Shown one piece after another: positions 1-6,937 of a DNA stretch of 14,319 nt (positions are counted from its first letter, which is position 1; every line of letters begins with the position of its first letter). The notes beneath the pieces are model-generated. The model did not search any database, had not been told where the DNA came from, and saw nothing but the letters and a program-made list of their open reading frames with translations. The position numbers and the translations under genes are program-made. The stretch comes from CAYGTK01 sp964352775. GTDB taxonomy: Bacteria; Bacteroidota; Bacteroidia; Chitinophagales; CAIOSU01. Location of the stretch: the NCBI GenBank assembly GCA_964352775.1, contig CAYGTK010000108.1, forward strand, positions 1 to 14,319. Reading direction: 5' to 3'.

Positions 1-435
1 CTCCGTACGGCGTCGTTCGCCACCAGAAAGCACTACTCCTTTGCTCTTCCGAACATGCCCCAAACTGAATTCGTCTATCAACTCTTCTAGTCTATCCTTC
101 TGGTCCGTTTTGGTCAACGTAGTAAGCTCTAATACAGCTTTGATATTATCCTCAATAGATAGGTCGCGAAATACAGAAGCCTCCTGCGGTAAGTAACCAA
201 TACCTCGCTTGGCGCGTTTGTACATTGGTAGTTTAGTTATCTCTTCATCATCTAAATGGACCGTACCTTGTTCTGGTTTTATTAAGCCTACAGTCATGTA
301 AAAACTGGTTGTTTTTCCTGCACCGTTTGGTCCAAGTAGGCCAACTATTTCTCCGTTATTTACTTCATAACTCACCCCATTTACCACACGGCGGCCCTTG
401 TAACTTTTAACTAGGTTTTTTGCGCTTAATTTCAC
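1..435 (-). CDS. lptB: LPS export ABC transporter ATP-binding protein LptB (5' part, runs off the window)
   Basis: This is the N-terminal 145 residues of the ATPase that powers lipopolysaccharide extraction from the inner membrane with LptF/LptG and passage over the LptC-A-D bridge. My translation shows Walker A GPNGAGKT at residues 35-42, a Q-loop reading YLPQEASVFR at 81-90, and the ABC signature LSGGERRR at 136-143. The QEASVFR and GGERRR wording is characteristic of LptB rather than of generic ABC ATPases. Family members are about 240 residues, so Walker B, the H-loop and the C-terminus lie beyond position 1. The start is GTG at 435-433, overlapping the recJ stop in a GTGA arrangement, which suggests translational coupling. 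The start is supported because the ABC domain begins within a few residues of it. Confidence 0.95.
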   Translation of the reverse strand, partial: MKLSAKNLVKSYKGRRVVNGVSYEVNNGEIVGLLGPNGAGKTTSFYMTVGLIKPEQGTVHLDDEEITKLPMYKRAKRGIGYLPQEASVFRDLSIEDNIKAVLELTTLTKTDQKDRLEELIDEFSLGHVRKSKGVVLSGGERRRTE

Positions 436-2147
436 TTTGGTAGTTTGATGTCTTTAACGTTCATTTCAATAGTAGTGATGCCTTGCCATTCATTTTCATT
501 TAATGTGTAACTCACATCAAAAGATTTTGGTTGGCGACTATTTAAAGAAATATCCTTTGCCAACCTACCCATTCCAAATGCTATTCCTTTCATTGGCTTA
601 CCATCGGCTTGAGCTAATGATAGTTTCAAATGATCGGTACCCACTACTTTAGAATGGCCCGTATCCCACACCTGCTTACTCATAAAAACGGGCTTCATAT
701 TCCCTGGCCCGAATGGTGCCAGTTGCTTTACAATATTATAGAAACTATCTGTTATCTCCGAGAATTGAAGTTCGGCATCTATCTCAATTTCTGGCGTAAG
801 CATGTGTTCTTCAATACGCTCACTCACTACCTCTTCAAACCGCTGCTTAAAGGCGGGCACTTGCTCTTCTTTCATAGTTAGTCCCGCAGCATATTTATGC
901 CCTCCAAATTGCTCAAGAAGATCAGTACATTCTAGCAAGGCTTCGTAAACATTAAAGCCTTTTACTGACCTTGCCGAGCCAGCAACTTTACCTTCAGACT
1001 TGGTTAAGACTATAGTTGGACGATAATAATTTTCTATCAATCTAGAAGCTACAATTCCTATTACCCCTTTATGCCAATGGGGTTGATAAAGCACCGTAGT
1101 TTTCTGTTGTTGAAGTGCTTCACTATCCGCTATCATCTTCAAGGCCTCTTCTGTAATGGAAGAATCCACCACCTTTCTATCAGAGTTATGTCGGTTTAGG
1201 GAGTTGGCACTATTATCCGTATTATCAGCTTGCTCACTTACTAATAGTTTAACTGCGCTTTTCCCTTTCTCCATTCTACCTGCTGCGTTAATGCGAGGGC
1301 CGATAACAAATACCACATCCGTAATAGTTAGTTTCCGTTTGAAATTACTTTGTGCGATCATGGCCTTAAAACCAGGCCTAGGGTCAGTATTTAAGCGTTC
1401 CAAGCCGAAGTAGGCTAACACCCTATTTTCGCCCGTAATGGGAACAATATCTGAGGCGATACTTACTGCCACTAAATCAAGCAATTTCTCTAGCACCTCA
1501 AAGGGTATATCGTTATTTTCTGCAAAGGCTTGCATTAATTTGAAGCCAATTCCACAACCACTTAACTCTTTATAGGGGTAAGTACAATCGCTACGTTTTG
1601 GGTCTAACACTGCGTAAGCAGCAGGAAGCTCATCACCTGGCAAGTGGTGGTCACAAATAATAAAGTCGATGCCTTTTTCATTGGAGTAGACTACTTTATC
1701 TATTGCCTTAATACCACAATCTAAAGCAATTATCAGGTCGCAGTTAGTCTCTTTCGCATAATCTATTCCCTGAAACGACACACCGTAGCCTTCTTTATAT
1801 CTATCAGGAATGTAGTAATCAATGTTAGGATAAAAGTCCTTAAGAAAACTATACACCAATGCAACGGAAGTAGTACCATCCACATCATAATCTCCATAGA
1901 TCAAGATGCGTTGTTGTTGTTTTATTGCAAACTCAATTCTTTCAACTGCCCTGTCCATATCCTTCATCAAAAAAGGATCGTGCAACTGATCTAAAGATGG
2001 ACGGAAAAATTTATGAGCCTCTTCAAAAGAGGTAATACCTCTTTGTACGAGGAGATCGCAAAGCAGGGGATGCACCCGAAGGTCTTGTTGCAATTGCTTA
2101 GCAATACCCTCGTCAACGGGTTTTTTAACCCAACGCTTTTCCTGCAT
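432..2147 (-). CDS. recJ: Single-stranded-DNA-specific 5'-3' exonuclease RecJ
   Basis: RecJ degrades single-stranded DNA 5' to 3' in recombination and in base-excision and mismatch repair. At 571 residues it is full length (E. coli RecJ is 577). The DHH phosphoesterase motifs are visible: YGDYDVDG near residues 84-91, DCG at 143-145, CDHHLPGDELP starting at 165, and DIVP.TGENR near 233-242. The DHHA1 half has HKGVIGIVASRL near 359-370 and the GGHKYAAG loop at 415-422, followed by an OB-like C-terminal part with APFGPGN at 477-483. All metal-binding Asp/His motifs appear intact, so the enzyme should be active. The ATG at 2147 shares one base with the stop of the upstream protease gene (TAATG), and the stop overlaps the lptB start. 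recJ is therefore the middle gene of a coupled trio. Confidence 0.97.
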   Translation of the reverse strand: MQEKRWVKKPVDEGIAKQLQQDLRVHPLLCDLLVQRGITSFEEAHKFFRPSLDQLHDPFLMKDMDRAVERIEFAIKQQQRILIYGDYDVDGTTSVALVYSFLKDFYPNIDYYIPDRYKEGYGVSFQGIDYAKETNCDLIIALDCGIKAIDKVVYSNEKGIDFIICDHHLPGDELPAAYAVLDPKRSDCTYPYKELSGCGIGFKLMQAFAENNDIPFEVLEKLLDLVAVSIASDIVPITGENRVLAYFGLERLNTDPRPGFKAMIAQSNFKRKLTITDVVFVIGPRINAAGRMEKGKSAVKLLVSEQADNTDNSANSLNRHNSDRKVVDSSITEEALKMIADSEALQQQKTTVLYQPHWHKGVIGIVASRLIENYYRPTIVLTKSEGKVAGSARSVKGFNVYEALLECTDLLEQFGGHKYAAGLTMKEEQVPAFKQRFEEVVSERIEEHMLTPEIEIDAELQFSEITDSFYNIVKQLAPFGPGNMKPVFMSKQVWDTGHSKVVGTDHLKLSLAQADGKPMKGIAFGMGRLAKDISLNSRQPKSFDVSYTLNENEWQGITTIEMNVKDIKLPK

Positions 2148-4204
2148 TAGTACTTCACTACTTTTTGAGTGAATGTGCCCTTAACAGAACTTACTCTTAT
2201 GAAGTAGATACCAGAACTTATAGCAGATAGGTTAAACTCCATCTGCCTTTTAGCTAACTGAGAATTAACTAGCTGGCCATTAATGTCAAGTATCGTAACT
2301 ATAGCGTCTTCATCAATATCTGAAAATTCCACTAGCAGTAACTCGCTAAATGGATTTGGGTAGACTTTCCAGTTCTTCTCACTTAATAATTCACTTGCAC
2401 TAGTTGGCAAAACAGTAGCAGTATCCAACACTGCACACCCATTAGCATCAGTAACTTCAAACGGGTATTGTCCAACAGTAAGCTCTGAACGATTTTGCCC
2501 TGCTGATGAGTTATCTGCCCATGTTACTGTGTATGGAGAAACTCCACCAGTTATTGCCATTAAGATGTTGCCATTGCTACCTTCGTCAGACGAACCCATA
2601 ACTGTAGTTGCTACCGCCAGCTCACTTGGTTCGCCTACCTCCACAAAAGTGAACCGTTCGCAGCCAGTAGAATCTACTACCGTAAGCAATAAACTACCTC
2701 CATTTAGGTTTTCTGCGGTTGCTAGTGTATCACCTGTTGACCATTGAAAGCTGTAAGGAGCTACTCCTGTACTTATAGAAACCGTTGCACTTCCATCTCC
2801 TTCACCAGCGCAATTTACATCTTGCACGTTAACGTCCAATTCTAAACAAGTGATACAGTACTCATTAAGCAATAATCTAACGGAATTATAAATGTTTAAT
2901 CTCCCTTCAGACACAGTTCTTCCAATAAAATTCGGTCGTTTTTCTACGCCATTGAGTATCGCTTGCTTCATTACTCTTGTAATGCTATCCGGATGATCGA
3001 TATATACCTGAAACAAATCTGGACAAGCAGCCGACATCAATAAGGCTATGGCCCCTGTCACATGTGGCGTTGCCATTGAGGTGCCGCTAGAAAAGCCATA
3101 CACATCATTAGGTCGGGTAGAAAAAACAGCAGTGCCAGGCGCGCCTAAATCAATAGATTCTAAACCAAAGCCTGAATTGGATAAACCATCTTGACTAGTG
3201 CTGCTAGTAACAGAAATCAGGTAATCACTTGGGCAAGCTGTGGGTATATCACCTACATCATCAATGTCTTGACGAGAATTAATAGTAGCCCCTGTATTCA
3301 GAATACCAATTGCCCCCAAAGAATCATAAATACCACACCAAATAGGATAATCTACTGGCTGACCGAAATCAATACCGAAAGATGCATTGGTAGCAACAAT
3401 GAACGCCCCATTTGACCCGAAAGATGACTCGTATAATTTCCGTTGGTCGAATATGTACGAATAGGCCTCTACCACCTCGGCTTCTGTATATTGGTTTACT
3501 TGTATTGGCAATATTTTCGCCCCCCAAATTACGCCTGCCACACCAGCCAAATTATTTCCAGTAGCACCAGCTATACCGGCCACATGCGTACCATGACCGT
3601 CAACAGAAATAAATCCATTACTGGAAGACCCATTCCAACCGTCGTAATCATCTAGATAACCGTTGTTGTCATCATCAATTCCGTTACTTGGTATTTCACC
3701 TTGGTTTTTCCAGAGGTTTAAATCTATATGGTCTAAGTCAATCCCGCCATCAATTATGGCTATAACAATAGTATCACCAAAGGCAGTTAGCCCATCTTGC
3801 ACTAAATCCCAAGCCTGCTCCGCATCTATATCAGCTCCAACGGTTCCATTGCCTTGACCCGTGTTTTTCATGTTCCATTGCTGGCTATAAAGCGTATCGT
3901 TGGGTATCGTGTTCCGTAAACTAATTCTATGATCTGGTTGAACAGCTTGTACTTCAGGGAAACCAGCTAATGCTTCAATAACTTTACCTTCCTTACCCCT
4001 CTCTACTTCTACCAACCAAATATTCCAAGACCGAGAAATTTGCTTCAACGACCTTATCTCCAAATTCTTTTCTTGTGTAATCTGTGAAGTAAGCTCGTTA
4101 ATAGAAATCCCTGCTTTCAAATCTACCAGTAACCTGCCAGGAATGGCTTCAGCAAAAATTATTGAAGTGAGTAAAGAAAGGAGTAAAACTAGGCCTATAC
4201 GCAT
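2147..4204 (-). CDS. Secreted subtilisin-like (S8) serine protease with SprB-like repeats and T9SS sorting domain
   Basis: This 685-residue protein is predicted to be an exported protease, crossing the inner membrane by Sec and the outer membrane by the type IX secretion system. It has a signal peptide (residues 1 to about 20, hydrophobic, ending AEA) and a propeptide-like segment (about 21-95). The S8 catalytic domain follows, with Asp152 in AIIDGGID, His204 in DGHGTHVAG and Ser376 in SGTSMATPHVTG. Two SprB-like repeats come next (about 464-514 and 540-590), each with an SPYT/APYS-like core and ending near a Cys after DxxGC. The C-terminal sorting domain (about 611-685) has WKVYPNPF, a GIYFIRV strand and the terminal KVVKY. 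The usual oxyanion Asn motif (AGN) is not obvious; the matching segment at 299-309 reads IGILNTGATIN. It is the first gene of a unit with recJ and lptB. The substrate is unknown. Confidence 0.93.
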   Translation of the reverse strand: MRIGLVLLLSLLTSIIFAEAIPGRLLVDLKAGISINELTSQITQEKNLEIRSLKQISRSWNIWLVEVERGKEGKVIEALAGFPEVQAVQPDHRISLRNTIPNDTLYSQQWNMKNTGQGNGTVGADIDAEQAWDLVQDGLTAFGDTIVIAIIDGGIDLDHIDLNLWKNQGEIPSNGIDDDNNGYLDDYDGWNGSSSNGFISVDGHGTHVAGIAGATGNNLAGVAGVIWGAKILPIQVNQYTEAEVVEAYSYIFDQRKLYESSFGSNGAFIVATNASFGIDFGQPVDYPIWCGIYDSLGAIGILNTGATINSRQDIDDVGDIPTACPSDYLISVTSSTSQDGLSNSGFGLESIDLGAPGTAVFSTRPNDVYGFSSGTSMATPHVTGAIALLMSAACPDLFQVYIDHPDSITRVMKQAILNGVEKRPNFIGRTVSEGRLNIYNSVRLLLNEYCITCLELDVNVQDVNCAGEGDGSATVSISTGVAPYSFQWSTGDTLATAENLNGGSLLLTVVDSTGCERFTFVEVGEPSELAVATTVMGSSDEGSNGNILMAITGGVSPYTVTWADNSSAGQNRSELTVGQYPFEVTDANGCAVLDTATVLPTSASELLSEKNWKVYPNPFSELLLVEFSDIDEDAIVTILDINGQLVNSQLAKRQMEFNLSAISSGIYFIRVSSVKGTFTQKVVKY

Positions 4205-4208
4205 AATA

Positions 4209-4216
4209 CAAAGATA
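4209..4216 (-). promoter_or_regulatory. Candidate Bacteroidota -7 element before the S8 protease gene
   Basis: The minus strand reads TATCTTTG, an exact match to TAnnTTTG, ending four bases before the ATG at 4204. Transcription would then start at or next to the start codon, giving a leaderless message. I see no TTTG-like -33 box at about 19 bp upstream, so support is one element only. Confidence 0.35.
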
Positions 4217-4286
4217 GCCAATGCAGTGATATAACGCTTAAGATAACAATACAGGTAACCGCTAATGTCAGTCTATTGTCACAACC

Positions 4287-5528
4287 TTAAGCATTCATTA
4301 TCTCAGCAAACCGATAAACCTCTTCAAAAGTGTTGTATAATGGCACAGGTGCCAGTCGTATCACATTCGGCTCTCTCCAGTCTACTACTATTCCCGCTTT
4401 GGCTAGTTTATTGAAAATATCCCGTCCGTTATGTCCAGTTAGTATCGATAATTGGCAGCCTCTAGCGTCAGAATCTTTAGGAGTAATAATTTCGAATTCA
4501 GGATTGTCTTTTATTAGCGACTCTAAAAAATTGGTTAGGGCCACTGCTTTTTTGCGCATCTTATCAAAACCTGCCTTTTCAAATATAGCTAAGGATGCAC
4601 GGTGTGCAGCTAATGGTATAATTTGTGCCGTACTCATTTGCCAGCCTGCCGCTCCAGGTTCAGGCACGTAGTTTTTTTCCATTTTAAAGCGGGCACTCTC
4701 TTTATAGCCCCACCATCCAGCAAAGCGATGTAATTCTTCATTTTTGTGGTGGCGTTCATGCACAAATGCCCCACTTATTGCTCCGGGGCCACTGTTCATG
4801 TATTTATAGGTACACCAAACAGCAAAATCCACATTCCATTCATGCAGCTTCATGGGTACATTACCCGTAGCGTGTGCACAATCCCAGCCCATTTTAGCTC
4901 CCGCTCCATGTGCAGCTTTGGTAATTGCCTCGATATCAAACCACTGGCCTGTGTAGTACTGTATACCTGGCAATAACACTAAGGCTATTTCATCTTCATG
5001 CGTTTCAATAGCGTGAATAATATCGGCAGTACGCAAGGTATGCTCTCCTTTCCTTGGTTTTAACTCTATCAAGCCTTCCTCGTAGCTATACCCGTGAAAT
5101 TTCAGTTGACTTTCTACTGCATATTGGTCGGAAGGGAATGCTCCTGCCTCCATCATGATCTTGAAGCGCTTGTCTTCTGGGCGATAAAAAGATACCATCA
5201 TTAAATGCAGGTTTACGGTTAGCGCATTCATCAGCACTACTTCGCTTGGTTTGGCGCCTACTAGCTCAGCTTCATGATTGAACAAACGATGGTAGCTCAA
5301 CCAAGGATTCTCGCCTTCAAAGAATTTATCTATCGCTTTCTCCCGCCAATTCTTTAATTCGGTCTGAATATATTCTTCTACACTCTTAGGCTGTAAGCCT
5401 AGAGAGTTACCACAAAAATAGATTGCCTCTTTCCCTTCATGAATGGGTATGTGAAACAGATCTCTAAAGTCTTTCAACTCATCTTGCTCGTCTTGTTGCT
5501 TGGCGTATTGTAGATCTTTATCTGTCAT
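4287..5528 (-). CDS. kynU: Kynureninase
   Basis: This PLP enzyme cleaves L-kynurenine to anthranilate and alanine (or 3-hydroxykynurenine to 3-hydroxyanthranilate). Family signatures (ATG numbering) are CGNSLG at 39-44, FPSD at 131-134, and GWDCAHATGN with the cofactor-ring Asp216. The Schiff-base lysine Lys242 lies in CTYKYMNSGPG with Tyr241 before it, and RFAGWWGYKE and GWQMS follow. The length of 413 residues is normal for bacterial kynureninases. I chose the ATG at 5528; an in-frame TTG at 5537 would add only three residues. It lies downstream of kynA in the same direction, separated by a transporter and a membrane protein, and has its own candidate promoter 80 bp upstream. The gap of 82 bp to the following protease gene suggests the kyn unit ends here. 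Confidence 0.96.
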   Translation of the reverse strand: MTDKDLQYAKQQDEQDELKDFRDLFHIPIHEGKEAIYFCGNSLGLQPKSVEEYIQTELKNWREKAIDKFFEGENPWLSYHRLFNHEAELVGAKPSEVVLMNALTVNLHLMMVSFYRPEDKRFKIMMEAGAFPSDQYAVESQLKFHGYSYEEGLIELKPRKGEHTLRTADIIHAIETHEDEIALVLLPGIQYYTGQWFDIEAITKAAHGAGAKMGWDCAHATGNVPMKLHEWNVDFAVWCTYKYMNSGPGAISGAFVHERHHKNEELHRFAGWWGYKESARFKMEKNYVPEPGAAGWQMSTAQIIPLAAHRASLAIFEKAGFDKMRKKAVALTNFLESLIKDNPEFEIITPKDSDARGCQLSILTGHNGRDIFNKLAKAGIVVDWREPNVIRLAPVPLYNTFEEVYRFAEIMNA

Positions 5529-5574
5529 TGGGTTCAAGTTTTGGCGGAGGCAAGTTATCGTACATTTCTCTCAT
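5518..5574 (-). CDS. Possible 18-codon upstream ORF overlapping the kynU start
   Basis: From the ATG at 5574 a short frame reads MREMYDNLPPPKLEPNDR and stops with TAA at 5520-5518, eight bases inside kynU in another frame. Upstream in-frame codons stay open back to the stop of the preceding gene, with a possible TTG start at 5592. Three consecutive proline codons (CCT CCG CCA, 5550-5542) are a known type of ribosome-slowing motif, relieved by EF-P. If translated, it could couple to or modulate kynU translation. I do not recognise the peptide. It has no Trp codons, so it is not a classic Trp attenuator. It may be chance. Confidence 0.25.
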   Translation of the reverse strand: MREMYDNLPPPKLEPNDR

Positions 5575-5607
5575 CGTGTCATCTTTATTCAACTTACCGA
5601 AGACATA

Positions 5608-6918
5608 TCAAAAGTATTCTTTGTTCATACTATCCCAATGAATAACGTGTCGCTGATATTGGAAGTGAGTAAGTAAACCAAAACCGGTTAAGCATAACAG
5701 TACTACAAGTGCGAAAACTCTGGTAAGCTTTTTCACTCTACTGGCCTTAAGATCAAGTATGTGGTATACAAATGCAGTAAATGGGATAGCCAATAGAGCA
5801 TAGGACTGTATAAGTACCCTAGCGCCAAAACCACCACCATACCACCACATTTCCCAACTAAAAACGATGTAAACAGTTATACCAAAAGCTACTACTACTG
5901 GCCACAACCATTCTTCGGCAAAACGCTTAATGTAGAATAAACCTATCAAAGAAAAAACCATGACGGGACTGTAGATCAACCAGCCTTTTCTGTAGCTGAA
6001 CAAACCATCTATAATATGGGGTGAGCTAAAATTGAACCGCTCACCTATATACGAATCGTACAGCCATTGCCCAGTTGCGTATTTCCAATAGAACATTTGT
6101 ATGGACCCGATAAGAATAGAGAGAAGTAAGCCTCCAATAAGTAACTGATATTTACGGAATAAGAATAGAGCTCTTTCCCGTAGGCCCGAAATGCTATTAA
6201 CACCATAAAGAAGTGGGATAAAAATGAGTACTATATCAGTGGGTCTTGAAAGACAAGCCCACGAAAGAGCTATAACCATAATGAAATAGTACCTTTTCCG
6301 AAGACTCTGCCACCAGCGCATTGAAGTATATAACACCACCGAATACAAGAAAAACAGGTGAATATGGCTCATGCCTGATTGAACGGAAGTATAATACAGC
6401 AGATTCGTACCGAGGCAGATACAAAGTAGCGATAGAGCCACGGCATTATCAGAAAAATAGCTTAGTAATACTTTTCTCAGTACAAATAGGCCTATAAAAG
6501 CATAAAACACACTGCTTAAAGCTATTAATAATTGGTAGGGTTTATCGTAACCATCGGCAACGAACTTGCTACTATTACTAGCCCAAGTATGTGCTACAGC
6601 AAAAAAGGGAAAGTAGGCTATTGCTGTTCCAGTAGGGTATTTAATCACCTTATTTCCATTGGGATGGATATAGTATATCGCATTCATGGCCATTTGCCTA
6701 GCAGGTCCATCATCAGGCCTAGTCAACCAATCAAGCTCCGTGAGGTCACCGTAAATAAAGATCCCAGGCAAATAAGAGTAATATCCCCCAACATCCCACA
6801 GCATTATATTTTTCTCTTTCCAATGATAATTGTTAAATAGGCTCCATACACTTATCACAAAAAAACCAAGCACTACTAGGCCTGATAAGTAGGAGTGTAT
6901 TTTTAGTTTCTTAAGCAT
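5608..6918 (-). CDS. Polytopic membrane protein, GT-C glycosyltransferase-like
   Basis: This is a 436-residue inner-membrane protein with roughly ten hydrophobic segments. The first (about 12-30) is followed by a loop with WDVGGYYSYLPG at 41-52, then YPTGTAIAYFPFF near 94-106. Further on are SRPTDIV at 224-230, FSYRKGWLIYSP near 307-318 and WWYGGGFGARVL at 358-369. Such an acidic residue after the first helix and late WWYGG.FG.R motifs recur in Bacteroidota membrane proteins related to dolichol- or undecaprenyl-phosphate-sugar-dependent GT-C transferases. I infer that class but cannot name donor or acceptor. The ATG at 6918 is preferred: a TTG at 6966 would overlap the transporter gene by 29 nt and add 16 non-membrane residues. 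It sits 19 nt after the transporter stop and has no evident role in kynurenine metabolism. Confidence 0.75.
   Translation of the reverse strand: MLKKLKIHSYLSGLVVLGFFVISVWSLFNNYHWKEKNIMLWDVGGYYSYLPGIFIYGDLTELDWLTRPDDGPARQMAMNAIYYIHPNGNKVIKYPTGTAIAYFPFFAVAHTWASNSSKFVADGYDKPYQLLIALSSVFYAFIGLFVLRKVLLSYFSDNAVALSLLCICLGTNLLYYTSVQSGMSHIHLFFLYSVVLYTSMRWWQSLRKRYYFIMVIALSWACLSRPTDIVLIFIPLLYGVNSISGLRERALFLFRKYQLLIGGLLLSILIGSIQMFYWKYATGQWLYDSYIGERFNFSSPHIIDGLFSYRKGWLIYSPVMVFSLIGLFYIKRFAEEWLWPVVVAFGITVYIVFSWEMWWYGGGFGARVLIQSYALLAIPFTAFVYHILDLKASRVKKLTRVFALVVLLCLTGFGLLTHFQYQRHVIHWDSMNKEYF
5609..5638 (-). promoter_or_regulatory. Candidate Bacteroidota promoter for kynU
   Basis: The minus strand carries TTG (5638-5636), exactly 19 bases, then TACTTTTG (5616-5609). 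This fits the Bacteroidota primary-sigma consensus TTTG-N19-TAnnTTTG apart from the first T of the -33 box. It overlaps the last codons and part of the stop codon of the upstream membrane-protein gene, and would give a leader of roughly 75 nt before the kynU ATG at 5528. Confidence 0.5.
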
Positions 6919-6937
6919 CTGTAAAGCACGTACGCTA

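Noticed and set aside
4205..4286. Terminator or small gene between kynU and the protease
   Set aside because: No GC-rich stem with a T-run and no ORF; only the candidate -7 element stands out.
4330..4671. 113-codon open frame on the plus strand
   Set aside because: It lies wholly opposite kynU, whose family motifs are intact; the frame shows no recognisable domain and is a shadow.
5529..5537. TTG start for kynU three codons upstream
   Set aside because: The ATG at 5528 gives a normal N-terminus, and TTG starts are less likely.
6236..6424. 62-codon minus-strand frame inside the membrane-protein gene
   Set aside because: Alternate frame of a well-supported gene with no start context.
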